The notes: generated by a model from the sequence alone, not told the origin. Counted from the stretch's first letter, positions 51,814 to 60,300 are shown. The stretch is 64,000 nt of DNA from Sinorhizobium sp. A49 (GCF_002002725.1 NZ_MUNW01000063.1:124001-188000); one strand, 5' to 3'. A program made the numbers and translations.

Positions 51814-54147
51814 ATGCTCATTCTGACGACCATCGTCTTCGCCCTCATCGGTCTTGCGCTCGGCGGCGGCGGAATCGAACTCCTGATGCTTGGCGGCAGT
51901 CCCTATTATCTCATCGCCGGGATCGGCTTCCTGCTGACGGCCATTCTTCTCTTCAAGCGCAAGGCCGCCGCTATCTGGCTTTATGCCCTGGTGATCCTCG
52001 GTTCGCTCGCCTGGGCCGTGTGGGAGGTCGGGTTCGACTGGTGGCAGCTCGGGCCCCGGGGCGGCCTTATCGTGCTGCTCGGCCTGTGGCTGATGCTGCC
52101 GGCGATCCGACGCCCGCTCGGCTTCGAGAGCCCGACGGGCGAACGGTATGCCGCCGGCGTTTGGCCCCTGGCCTTGGCCGTTCTCGTTTCGATCGGCATT
52201 GCCGGCTATTCGATGACCCAGGACCCGCACGACATTCGCGGCGATCTGCCGAGCGACGTTGTCGCCGCCGACCCGCCGCTTGGCGGCAATGTGCCATCAG
52301 GCGAATGGCATCAATACGGGCGCACGCCCTTCGGCCAGCGCTATGCGCCGCTCGACCAGATCACGCCCGAGAATGTGGGAAGCCTCAAGGTCGCCTGGCA
52401 ATATCAGACGGGAGACATCAAACGTCCGGAGGACGTGGGCGAGACCACTTATCAGGTGACGCCGATCAAGGTGAAGGACACGCTTTATGCCTGCACGCCG
52501 CACAACTGGGCGATCGCGCTCAACGCTGCGACCGGCGAGGAGAAATGGAAGTATGACAGCAATTCCGGCATGAACCCGGATCGGCAGCACCAGACCTGCC
52601 GCGGCGTCACCTATTGGGCGGATCCGGCGGCGACCGCCGGCAGCGTCTGCCCCGAGCGGGTCTATCTCCCGACCTCCGATGCGCGGCTGATCGCGCTCGA
52701 TGCGGCAACCGGCGCCGTCTGCACCAGCTTTGCCGACAACGGCGTGCTGCATCTCGAAAAGGGCATGAAGTACAATCCAGCCGGCTACTACTACTCGACC
52801 TCGCCGCCGGTCGCCGTCGCCGGCAAACTGATCATCGGCGGCGCCGTCAACGACAACTATTCCACCCAGGAGCAATCCGGCGTCATCCGTGCCTTCGACA
52901 TCAACACCGGCGACCTCATCTGGAATTGGGACAGCGGCAATCCTGATGTGACGACGCCGCTGCCAGAGGGCCAGACCTACAGCACCAACTCGCCCAACAG
53001 CTGGTCGGTGTCCAGCTACGACGAGGGTCTCGGCCTTGTTTACATCCCCATGGGCAACCAGGTGCCGGACCAGCTCGGCATGGGGCGCAGCGAGCACGTG
53101 GAGAAATACTCCTCCTCGATCGTCGCGCTCGACATCAATTCCGGCGCGGTGCGCTGGGTGCGCCAGACCGTGCACCACGATCTCTGGGACATGGACGTGC
53201 CAGCGCAACCGGCGCTGCTCGACATCACCAAGGAGGACGGCACCGTCGTGCCGGCGCTCGTCGGACCAACGAAACAGGGCGACATCTACGTGCTCGATCG
53301 CAGGAGCGGCGAGCCGATCATCCCGATCGAGGAAGTCGTGGCACCCAAGGGCGCGATCCCGGAAGATTTCACCGCGCCGACCCAGCCGGTCTCCGGCCTC
53401 ACCTTCATGCCGGCGCCGCTGCAGGAGCGAAACATGTGGGGCGTGACGATGTTCGACCAGCTCGCCTGCCGCATCTCGTTCCGTTCGCTGAAATACGAGG
53501 GTCGCTATACGCCGCCATCGCTGGAAGGCACGCTCGTCTATCCCGGCAATTTCGGCACGTTCAACTGGGGCTCCGTCGCGGTCGATCCGGAACGGCAGGT
53601 GATGTTTGGCATGCCGACCTACCTCGCCTTCACATCGCGCCTCGTTCCGCGCGACCAGATCCCGCCGAAGGGCCAGGATGAAAAAGGATCGGAGCAGGGC
53701 CTCAACCGCAACGATGGCGCGCCCTATGGCGTGTTCATGGGGCCGTTCCTCGGCCCGCTCGGCATCCCCTGCCAGGCGCCGCCATGGGGTTACGTTGCCG
53801 GTGCCGATCTCAGGACCGGCAAGATCGCCTACAAGCACAAGAACGGCACCGTCGAGGACATGACGCCCTTGCCGCTGCCCTTCAAGGTCGGCGTTCCCGG
53901 CATCGGCGGTCCGATGATCACCAAGGGCGGCGTCGCCTTCCTCGGCGCGGCGGTGGACGACTATCTGCGCGCCTATGACCTGACGACGGGCAAGCAGCTC
54001 TGGGAAGCACGTCTTCCAGCGGGCGGTCAGTCGACGCCGATGAGCTACACGGTCGGCGACAAGCAATATGTGCTGATCGTCGCCGGCGGCCATGGTTCGG
54101 TCGGCACCAAGCCAGGGGATTACGTCATCGCCTATACCCTGCCCTAA
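51814..54147 (+). CDS. gcd: Membrane-bound PQQ-dependent glucose dehydrogenase
   Basis: This 777-residue quinoprotein has five N-terminal TM helices (~5-145). The eight-bladed propeller begins EWHQYGRTPFGQRYAPLDQITPENVGSLKVAWQYQTGD, and the motifs VHHDLWDMDVPAQPAL and PTKQGDIYVLDRRSG correspond to catalytic Asp and PQQ-binding Lys. It oxidises periplasmic glucose to gluconolactone and feeds electrons to ubiquinone; gluconic acid solubilises phosphate. It needs PQQ made elsewhere. Length and motifs match the family. Confidence 0.93.
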   Translation: MLILTTIVFALIGLALGGGGIELLMLGGSPYYLIAGIGFLLTAILLFKRKAAAIWLYALVILGSLAWAVWEVGFDWWQLGPRGGLIVLLGLWLMLPAIRRPLGFESPTGERYAAGVWPLALAVLVSIGIAGYSMTQDPHDIRGDLPSDVVAADPPLGGNVPSGEWHQYGRTPFGQRYAPLDQITPENVGSLKVAWQYQTGDIKRPEDVGETTYQVTPIKVKDTLYACTPHNWAIALNAATGEEKWKYDSNSGMNPDRQHQTCRGVTYWADPAATAGSVCPERVYLPTSDARLIALDAATGAVCTSFADNGVLHLEKGMKYNPAGYYYSTSPPVAVAGKLIIGGAVNDNYSTQEQSGVIRAFDINTGDLIWNWDSGNPDVTTPLPEGQTYSTNSPNSWSVSSYDEGLGLVYIPMGNQVPDQLGMGRSEHVEKYSSSIVALDINSGAVRWVRQTVHHDLWDMDVPAQPALLDITKEDGTVVPALVGPTKQGDIYVLDRRSGEPIIPIEEVVAPKGAIPEDFTAPTQPVSGLTFMPAPLQERNMWGVTMFDQLACRISFRSLKYEGRYTPPSLEGTLVYPGNFGTFNWGSVAVDPERQVMFGMPTYLAFTSRLVPRDQIPPKGQDEKGSEQGLNRNDGAPYGVFMGPFLGPLGIPCQAPPWGYVAGADLRTGKIAYKHKNGTVEDMTPLPLPFKVGVPGIGGPMITKGGVAFLGAAVDDYLRAYDLTTGKQLWEARLPAGGQSTPMSYTVGDKQYVLIVAGGHGSVGTKPGDYVIAYTLP

Positions 54148-54252
54148 AACGCGAGCAGGCATCCCTAATTCTCGCTATTGGGTTGCATCGACAAGCCCCG
54201 CGCAAGCCACCGGACGCAGCGTCCTGCGGACAAAAGATTCCGCAGGATTCCC

Positions 54253-54717
54253 ATGAAAATCGACAACAGCATCTCGAACTACTACTTCTCGCAGCGCCGC
54301 GCCCAATCGGGACCGGTCGCGCCACTCGAAGAAAATGGCAGCAGTGATGTGCGACCGCGGCTGTCGCCGACTATCGCACCGGCGTCCACTTCGACCTCGC
54401 TGTCCAACGCCTTCTGGATCAGCGCCACCCGGGAAGAGGAAGCCAAGCCTTCGATCGGAACCGGCGAACAAACGGCCTCCGGCGACACTGTCGGCGACGA
54501 GTTTTTGAAACGTGCAAAGATGAGCTTCGCAGAGCAGATCCGCGCCCAGATCCTTGAAGCGCACGGCATCAGCGAAGACGAGCTCAAGGCCATGGATCCA
54601 GAGCAACGCGAAGCGATCGAGGAGGAAATCCGCAAGGCGATCGAGCGAGCGATGGGCATCGACCAGCAGCGCAATGATACCGCATCCGATATCGCCGACG
54701 GAAGCCCTGCAGCCTAA
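54253..54717 (+). CDS. Hypothetical small helical protein before the ABC exporter
   Basis: The 154-residue product begins MKIDNSISNYYFSQRRAQSG, then APLEENGS, a Ser/Thr-rich disordered part, and a strongly helical C-terminal half (FAEQIRAQILEAHGISEDELKAMDPEQREAIEEEIRKAIERAMG). No signal peptide or cysteine is seen. It is separated by 93 bases from the ABC exporter on the same strand. The N-terminus shares M-x-I at 1-3, SN at 8-9 and APLE...NGS with the product of 19072-19806. I do not recognise a family. Confidence 0.55.
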   Translation: MKIDNSISNYYFSQRRAQSGPVAPLEENGSSDVRPRLSPTIAPASTSTSLSNAFWISATREEEAKPSIGTGEQTASGDTVGDEFLKRAKMSFAEQIRAQILEAHGISEDELKAMDPEQREAIEEEIRKAIERAMGIDQQRNDTASDIADGSPAA

Positions 54718-54810
54718 AATAAACCTTCCTACAATCTTCAACTTTTCCTTGAATCGGCTCCCCCGGCACGCGACATATGTCGCCCTGCCGATTCACAGGA
54801 GAACAGAGAT

Positions 54811-56511
54811 ATGCGTGACGATTGGCGCCTTGCGGGCGAACCGATGGCGGTTATTTTTGCTCGCTACTGGCGGACAGAGTGGCTCTCAATCCTGCTGCTC
54901 GTCGCGATCACGGTGCTGGCCTCGCTGAGCTTTGTCGCCGGTCCGTATCTCTTTTCCAGACAAATCGACAGGCTGAGTGACCCTTCTGTCTCCATCATCG
55001 GCGGCTTCCTGCTCTATGCTCTGGTCATGGCGCTTTCGACCGCGATGCAGAACAGCGTCATGTATCTTGCTGCAAGCCAGGGCCAAGCGCTCGGCTTCAT
55101 CGTCCGGACCGCCTTTTTCGATCGGTTGCTGACGAAGACCGGCGCTTTCTTCGTCGAGCACAATCCCGCGCAGATCCAGCAGGCAGGCACTGGCGGCGAA
55201 CGTGCGCTCAACAACATCTCGACGACGCTACTGGGTGGTTTCGTTCCTGGAGCGCTGCAAATTGGCGTGACGCTGGCAATGCTCGGTGCGACGATCAGCG
55301 AGGAGCTCATCCTGGTGGCGCTGTTTTATGGCTGCATCTTCATCGGCCTGCGCTTTTACACCTCCAAGATCGCCGCTCGCCACATCGAAACTGCAATGAA
55401 AGCCTCGCAGGAAAACGCCAAATTTACCGGCAACGCCATCAACGCGATGGAAACGTTGCGGCATTTCCGCAGCGAGCGCTGGATGAACGCCCGCTTCGTC
55501 GAAAAGGAAGCAATCTCGCGTGACGGATGGCGCAAATTCTTCGGCACCGAAGCGCTCGGCGGCGCGGCGTCCGCGGCCGTGTTGGGGCTGCAGCTTGGCG
55601 TCACTTTCCTTCTTCTTGTTCCACGCCTCGAAACGGGGGAGCTTTCGACTGGAGACCTCGTTCTTTTCAACATGCTGCTGCTTCAACTGAACTCGCCGTT
55701 CGAGATGATCGGAAGGGCCGTCAGCACGCTGATGGAATCCAAGGCGCGTTTCGGTCCGTTTGCAGCCATGTGGCATGCGGAAGATGAGGCTGACGCGGGC
55801 CAATCCGCAAAGTTTGCGCCAAGCGAAGGGCGGCTGACGTTCGACGGCGTCGGATTTTCTTATGGCGGGAGCCGTGGCGTCGAAGGCCTAAGCTTCCAGG
55901 CGGAACGGGGACGCATCACCTATCTCGTCGGCCCGACCGGTGCGGGCAAGTCGACGGCGTTCAAGCTGGTTCTGAAATCGATCGATCCCATCAAGGGTCG
56001 GATCGATGTGGACGGCCAGGACCTGGCTGACATTTCGCGCGCCGACTGGTTCGCAAAGGTCGGCGTGGTGCCGCAGGACATCGTGATGCTCAACGAAAGC
56101 CTTGCCACCAACATTGCGCTCGGCCGGCCGCTGGACCATGACCGCCTTGTCGCCGCCGCCCGCAAGGCCGCCATCCTCGATTTCATCGAGGCTTTGCCCG
56201 CGGGCTTCGACACATCGGTCGGCGAACGCGGACTCAAGCTTTCGGGCGGCGAGCGCCAGCGCATCGCCATCGCCCGCGCACTCTACGACGAACCCGAATT
56301 CCTGTTTCTGGACGAAGCCAGTTCGGCGCTCGACGAGGCAACCGAGCGCGATATCATGGCGCATATCCGCGAAGTCTGCGGCCAGGTGACGGTGATCGCC
56401 ATCACCCACCGCAAGAGCGTCATCGGCGCCGAAGATCAGGTCATCCGGCTGAAGAAACGGCGCGCGGCGGAAGACGCCGCGAGCAAAGGTGAGCTTGTCA
56501 CAGCCGGTTAG
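54811..56511 (+). CDS. ABC exporter, fused permease/ATPase
   Basis: The 566-residue half-transporter has six TM helices (~20-300). The nucleotide-binding domain has Walker A GPTGAGKST, Q-loop VPQDI, signature LSGGERQRIAIARAL, Walker B FLFLDEASSALDE and switch ITHRKS. It forms a homodimeric exporter of unknown substrate, MsbA/lipid- or peptide-exporter like. Its stop overlaps the convergent beta-lactamase stop by 3-4 bases. The small protein before it could be a substrate or partner (inference). Confidence 0.87.
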   Translation: MRDDWRLAGEPMAVIFARYWRTEWLSILLLVAITVLASLSFVAGPYLFSRQIDRLSDPSVSIIGGFLLYALVMALSTAMQNSVMYLAASQGQALGFIVRTAFFDRLLTKTGAFFVEHNPAQIQQAGTGGERALNNISTTLLGGFVPGALQIGVTLAMLGATISEELILVALFYGCIFIGLRFYTSKIAARHIETAMKASQENAKFTGNAINAMETLRHFRSERWMNARFVEKEAISRDGWRKFFGTEALGGAASAAVLGLQLGVTFLLLVPRLETGELSTGDLVLFNMLLLQLNSPFEMIGRAVSTLMESKARFGPFAAMWHAEDEADAGQSAKFAPSEGRLTFDGVGFSYGGSRGVEGLSFQAERGRITYLVGPTGAGKSTAFKLVLKSIDPIKGRIDVDGQDLADISRADWFAKVGVVPQDIVMLNESLATNIALGRPLDHDRLVAAARKAAILDFIEALPAGFDTSVGERGLKLSGGERQRIAIARALYDEPEFLFLDEASSALDEATERDIMAHIREVCGQVTVIAITHRKSVIGAEDQVIRLKKRRAAEDAASKGELVTAG

Positions 56512-57398
56512 ATCATTTCCGCCGCCATCCGGCCGACATCGGCAAAGACGGTGTTCAACTCGGCAAGCGGCGCCGTCGCCTCAGCGATGTAGACCGCGAT
56601 CAGCAACGGCCCCCGGCCCTCTGGCCAGACGATGGCGATATCGGATGCGGAGCCCGTGGAATTCGTCCCGGTCTTGTCACCCACCTTCCATCCCTTCGGC
56701 AGGCCGGCGCGGATGCGCTGGTCGCCGGTGGTGTTGGCAACCATCCATTCGATCAGAAGCTTGCGAGACGGTTCGGTGAGCGCGGGGCCGAAGGCGAGAT
56801 TGCCCAGCGTTTCCAGCATCGCGGCAGGCGTGGTCGTATCGCGCGGGTCGCCCATTTTTGCCTCGTTCAGCGTCGGTTCGTTGCGATCAAGACGCGTGGT
56901 GTCATCGCCGATCGTGCGCAACCAGGCGGTCAGTGCCTGCGGCCCCCCGAAGCTTTCAAGCAACAGGTTCGCTGCCGCGTTATCGCTCGTCGTCATCGTC
57001 GCAGCGCAGAGATCTGCGATGGTCATGCCCTCACCGCCGACGTGTTTTTCGGTGATCGGCGAATGGGCGATGATGTCTTTCTGCGCCACGACGAGACGCC
57101 GATCGAGCTTTTCGGCGCCCTGATCCGCACGGGCGAGAATGAAGCCGGCAGCGAGCGTCTTGAAGCTCGAGCACATGGCGAAACGCTCATCCTCGCGGCA
57201 GCCGAAGGATATGTTGGTGTCCATGTCGAGGACGGAAACGCCGAGCCGGCCGCCGGTGCGCTTTTCGAGTTCGGCGAGCCGGGCATCGACATCGTTGCCG
57301 GCGGCAGAGGCGGCTATGACGGGTGAGCCGAAGGCGATGGCCGGGTAGATGAGCGCGGAACCGACAAGCAATTGGCGGCGATTGATGAGCAGCGACAC
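56508..57398 (-). CDS. Class A beta-lactamase
   Basis: This 296-residue serine beta-lactamase has a Tat-like signal peptide (NRRQLLVGSALIYPAIA, twin Arg). The active-site motifs are S77-x-x-K80 (CSSFK), S138-D-N140 (TSDN), E174-x-x-L-N178 and K242-T-G244. It hydrolyses penicillins and perhaps cephalosporins in the periplasm. A cysteine precedes the nucleophile, as in carbapenemases, but the position after KTGT is Asn, so the Cys69-Cys238 disulphide is absent. No AmpR/LysR neighbour is seen. Intact and presumably functional. Confidence 0.92.
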   Translation of the reverse strand: MSLLINRRQLLVGSALIYPAIAFGSPVIAASAAGNDVDARLAELEKRTGGRLGVSVLDMDTNISFGCREDERFAMCSSFKTLAAGFILARADQGAEKLDRRLVVAQKDIIAHSPITEKHVGGEGMTIADLCAATMTTSDNAAANLLLESFGGPQALTAWLRTIGDDTTRLDRNEPTLNEAKMGDPRDTTTPAAMLETLGNLAFGPALTEPSRKLLIEWMVANTTGDQRIRAGLPKGWKVGDKTGTNSTGSASDIAIVWPEGRGPLLIAVYIAEATAPLAELNTVFADVGRMAAEMI

Positions 57399-57636
57399 GT
57401 GTTCCTCCGTCGAGCGCCGCGCATAAAAGTCGACCCCCTAACTGACTGTTGCAAAATATACATTCGGATCGCCATTGAGCCGATTCGATTGCTGTGCAGA
57501 TCGCTAGGCGGTGATTGTGGCGTCGTTGTGCCACCTTGCCTTCCTCATCCGCCGGCTGGCGCCGATGAAGGGAAAGGCTCGATCGAGCCCTTCCTCCTGC
57601 CTCTCGCATTGACGGTCGTCGGAAAGTGATTATCTA

Positions 57637-57665
57637 ATGCTCCAGAAGCTATAGGTTTGGAGCAT
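57637..57665. promoter_or_regulatory. MerR-type operator: inverted repeat
   Basis: ATGCTCC (57637-57643) / GGAGCAT (57659-57665), 7-bp arms with a 15-base spacer, ends at the merR start. MerR regulators bind such dyads in stretched promoters, so this is a probable autoregulation site. Confidence 0.6.
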
Positions 57666-57669
57666 GGGC

Positions 57670-58083
57670 ATGTATTCGATCGGCGATCTCTCCCGCCGCA
57701 CGGGCGTGAAAATCCCGACAATCCGCTATTACGAGCAGATGGGGCTGATTGCTGCGCCGGAACGCTCGGAAGGCAACCAGCGGCGCTACGAGAAGCGAGA
57801 ACTCGAACGTCTCGCCTTCATCCGCCATGCGCGCGATCTGGGGCTTTCGATCGAATCGATCCGCGATCTGCTGGCATTGAGCCAGCACCCGGAGCGCCCC
57901 TGCGGCGAAGCCGACCGCATCGCCAAGGAACATCTGGTCACCGTGCGCGAAAAAATCGCGCAACTGCAGAAGCTGGAAAGCGAACTTGAGCGCATCGTCG
58001 CCTGTAACGGCGACCACACGATTGGCGACTGCTATGTCATCCGTGCGCTGGCCGATCATTCGATGTGCGGGACCGACCATTGA
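57670..58083 (+). CDS. MerR-family metal-responsive regulator
   Basis: The product has 137 residues from ATG 57670 (MYSIGDLSRRTG); a start 2 codons earlier is possible. The HTH is followed by the dimerisation helix, then C79-type cysteine (ERPCGEAD) and a C-terminal metal loop ACNGDHTIGDCYVIRAL...MCGTDH, the ZntR/CueR/CadR arrangement of multiple Cys/His. It likely senses Zn, Cd or Cu. No efflux gene is adjacent, and the next gene is GNAT after 260 bases. The regulated target is therefore unknown. Confidence 0.85.
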   Translation: MYSIGDLSRRTGVKIPTIRYYEQMGLIAAPERSEGNQRRYEKRELERLAFIRHARDLGLSIESIRDLLALSQHPERPCGEADRIAKEHLVTVREKIAQLQKLESELERIVACNGDHTIGDCYVIRALADHSMCGTDH

Positions 58084-58165
58084 ACGTCGGCACGAGACAG
58101 CTGATGAGGGGCGACTGCAAACATAGACCTCATCCCCTATCCCCAGCCAACTGCAAAAATCCCCG

Positions 58166-58194
58166 TTGACAAAAGCGTGGAAACGGACAATCTA
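58166..58194 (+). promoter_or_regulatory. Promoter of the leader peptide/GNAT unit
   Basis: A perfect -35 TTGACA (58166-58171), 17-base spacer, and AATCTA (58189-58194) as -10. The predicted start lies at 58200-58202, that is, on the AUG of the 16-codon leader ORF. The leader would therefore be leaderless, as reported for trpL in S. meliloti. -10 strength is moderate. Confidence 0.65.
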
Positions 58195-58199
58195 CGCAC

Positions 58200-58250
58200 A
58201 TGATCAAGAACGCACCCATCTGCCGCGCGTATTTTTGGCTGTTCCCATAG
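58200..58250 (+). CDS. Leader peptide MIKNAPICRAYFWLFP (16 aa)
   Basis: A 16-codon ORF, ATG at 58200 and TAG at 58248-58250, encodes MIKNAPICRAYFWLFP. Residues 11-15 are Tyr-Phe-Trp-Leu-Phe, and the peptide ends in Pro-stop. No Shine-Dalgarno is found upstream; the promoter start appears to coincide with the AUG. Directly downstream are hairpin-forming segments and a terminator, then the GNAT gene. Codons 8-9 (TGCCGC) contain the segment GCCGC that can pair with GCGGC just after the stop. This arrangement is that of a translation-controlled attenuator. Confidence 0.7.
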   Translation: MIKNAPICRAYFWLFP

Positions 58251-58304
58251 GAGCGGCCTGCTGATCATATTCAACAAGGCCGCCATCAGGCGGCTTTTGT
58301 TTTT
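58222..58304 (+). terminator. Transcription attenuator: alternative hairpins and U-tract terminator
   Basis: Four complementary segments are visible. S1 GCCGC (58222-58226, in the leader ORF) can pair with S2 GCGGC (58253-58257). S2, as GCGGCCT (58253-58259), can pair with S3 AGGCCGC (58277-58283). S3, as GCCGCC (58279-58284), can pair with S4 GGCGGC (58289-58294), followed by TTTTGTTTTT. S3:S4 is an intrinsic terminator and S2:S3 an antiterminator; the two cannot coexist. A ribosome stalled at the aromatic codons would cover S1 and free S2. All segments were read directly; the switching is inferred. Confidence 0.75.
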
Positions 58305-58343
58305 CACGGCACCTGATGGCAAGAGAACCATGAGGAGCCGATA

Positions 58344-58847
58344 ATGCTACAGACCGCCATCCCCACTCTCCATCCGCTGCCGTCGACGCGCCCGCCGATG
58401 GTGACGATCCGTTGCGCCAAGCAGCGCGACCTTCCCGAACTGCGCGAAATGATTGCCGAGCTTGCCGCTCATCACGGCGATGCAGCACCGATCACACCGG
58501 AGCAGCTCGAACGTGACCTCTTCGGCCGCACCCCCTGGATCACGGCCCTTGTCGCCGAAGCCGGCAACCGGCTGATCGGCTACGCCATCCTCGTGCCCAT
58601 CTACCGGGCAGCGGAAGGCGCGCGCGGCATGGAACTGCATCATCTCTTCGTGCGCTCAGACAATCGCGGTACCGGCATCGGCCGCCACCTCGTCGCCAAG
58701 GCTCGCGAGCAGGCGAAGATGGCCGGTTGCGATTACCTGTCGGTCAGCGCCGCGACGGGCAATTTCAAGGCACACCATTTCTACGAGTCCGAGCGCTTCG
58801 TACCTCGTCCGGTGACCGGCATGCGCTATATGCAGAAGCTTGGCTGA
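58344..58847 (+). CDS. GNAT N-acetyltransferase under attenuator control
   Basis: The 167-residue product has a GAGGAG site (58332-58337) spaced 6 before ATG. TIRCAKQRDLPELREMIAELAAHHG, ITALVAEAGNRLIGYAILVPIY, HHLFVRSDNRGTGIGRHLVAKAREQAKM (acetyl-CoA loop) and NFKAHHFYESERFV form a standard GNAT. The gene begins 40 bases after the terminator of the attenuator and precedes a DJ-1 gene, 10 bases after its stop. The substrate is unknown; an amino-acid-analogue or aminoacyl-type acceptor would fit the leader's aromatic codons (inference). Confidence 0.85.
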   Translation: MLQTAIPTLHPLPSTRPPMVTIRCAKQRDLPELREMIAELAAHHGDAAPITPEQLERDLFGRTPWITALVAEAGNRLIGYAILVPIYRAAEGARGMELHHLFVRSDNRGTGIGRHLVAKAREQAKMAGCDYLSVSAATGNFKAHHFYESERFVPRPVTGMRYMQKLG

Positions 58848-58857
58848 GGACGAGACG

Positions 58858-59439
58858 ATGCGGCTTGCAATCGTGCTTCACGAAGGTTTTGCGGATTGGG
58901 AATGCGCGCTGTTGATGGCGACGGCGCGCGCGCACCTCGGTGTCGACATCGAAGTCGTCACCCCGGACGGCGCGCCGGTGACGTCAATGGGTGGCCTCGA
59001 CGTCTCGGCGCATCTGTCGATCGATGCACTTGACCCGGCAGGCTTCGACGGCCTGGTGATCTGCGGCGGCGCGATCTGGGGTACCGCCGACGCCCCCGAT
59101 CTCGCTGCGACGATCCGGTCGTTTCATCGGGAGAAACGGGTGGTTGCGGCAATCTGCGGCGGCGTCGATGCGCTGGCTTCGAGCGGAATTCTCGACGCGA
59201 CGGATCACGCCGGCAACAGTGCGGACAGCCTTGCATCGCTGCGTGGCTATCATGGCCACGGCCATTATCGCGATCAGCCGCAGGCGTGCAGCAGCGACCG
59301 CGTCGTCACGGCGGCCGGCACCGCACCCGTCACCTTCGCAGTCGAGATCTTTCGCGCACTCGGCCTCGGCTCGCCCGAACTCGACGGCTATGCGGCACTC
59401 TACGGCCGCGAACATGCGGCCGTCACGACGGCCGCTTGA
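58858..59439 (+). CDS. DJ-1/PfpI family protein
   Basis: The 193-residue protein begins MRLAIVLHEGFADWECALLMATA and has the nucleophile-elbow cysteine in VVAAICGGVDALASSG, with DGLVICGGAIWG earlier. A glutamine amidotransferase-like fold gives candidate hydrolase, glyoxalase or chaperone activity. It starts 10 bases after the GNAT stop and shares its transcription unit and attenuator. The frame from 58840 is longer but lacks support. Confidence 0.85.
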   Translation: MRLAIVLHEGFADWECALLMATARAHLGVDIEVVTPDGAPVTSMGGLDVSAHLSIDALDPAGFDGLVICGGAIWGTADAPDLAATIRSFHREKRVVAAICGGVDALASSGILDATDHAGNSADSLASLRGYHGHGHYRDQPQACSSDRVVTAAGTAPVTFAVEIFRALGLGSPELDGYAALYGREHAAVTTAA

Positions 59440-59551
59440 GTAAATTAACGCGCGTCCCGATCTCTAGGATTCGCTTGCGCTTTAAGCTCAGTTTTTACCC
59501 ATGTCGTTATCGCAAAACCGCTGCGCACATTCGCGCGACATGCTCCAGCCC

Positions 59552-60226
59552 TCAAAGCCAGGTCGAAATCTGCTCGAGCGGCTTCTTCGCCTTGCCAGCG
59601 ACAGGCACGGTCGCATCGGGCGCGGGGTAACCGACCACCAGGATCAGGAACGGCTTTTCGCTGTCGGGCCGTCCGCAGATCTCGTTGAGGAAATTCATCG
59701 GCGCCGGCGTGTGGGTCAAGGTCGCAAGCCCCGCATGGTGCAAAGCGGTGATCAGGATGCCGGTGGCAATACCGACGCTTTCGTTGACGTAATAGTTCTT
59801 CTTCATGTCGCCCGGATTGGGACCGCCGCGCTTCTGCGAGAAGATGGCAATGAGATAGGGTGCCGTCTCCAAAAACGGCTTTTCCTCATCGGTGCCAAGC
59901 GGCGCCAGCGCATCGAGCCATTCCTGAGGCGCCTTCTGCTGATAGAAGACGCGCTCCTCCTCTTCGGCCGCCTCGCGCACCTTCGCCTTGATGTCAGGGC
60001 TTTCGATGACCGTGAAATGCCAGGGCTGGTGGTTCGCACCGCTCGGAGCGCTTCCGGCAGCAAGAAGACAGGTCTCGATCACGGCGCGCGGCACCGGCCG
60101 CTCACTGAAATAGCGCGTGGTGCGACGACGGTTGACGTCCTCGTAAAACTGCGCCGCCCGCGCTGCCATCTCCTCCGGGCTGCGCTCGATCCACTGGTCG
60201 TAGGGCAAGGTCTCATGGGTACGCAT
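59552..60226 (-). CDS. Nitroreductase family protein
   Basis: The protein has 224 residues from ATG 60226, with GAGGAGGAG upstream. [43 protein letters not shown] and the [33 protein letters not shown] block are the FMN-binding and substrate-binding regions of the nitroreductase/iodotyrosine deiodinase-like group. It reduces quinones or nitroaromatics with NAD(P)H. It lies 74 bases downstream of the cytochrome c gene stop on the same strand. Confidence 0.87.
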   Translation of the reverse strand: MRTHETLPYDQWIERSPEEMAARAAQFYEDVNRRRTTRYFSERPVPRAVIETCLLAAGSAPSGANHQPWHFTVIESPDIKAKVREAAEEEERVFYQQKAPQEWLDALAPLGTDEEKPFLETAPYLIAIFSQKRGGPNPGDMKKNYYVNESVGIATGILITALHHAGLATLTHTPAPMNFLNEICGRPDSEKPFLILVVGYPAPDATVPVAGKAKKPLEQISTWL

Positions 60227-60300
60227 GACAAGTCTCCTCCTCTTTTGAAGAGGAGTTAGAGCGTGCCGGTCGATTGGAATCAAGCGGGTCGTCCTGCCCT

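Noticed and set aside
52297-54162. Minus-strand 621-codon ORF over gcd
   Set aside because: Antisense shadow of a clear quinoprotein.
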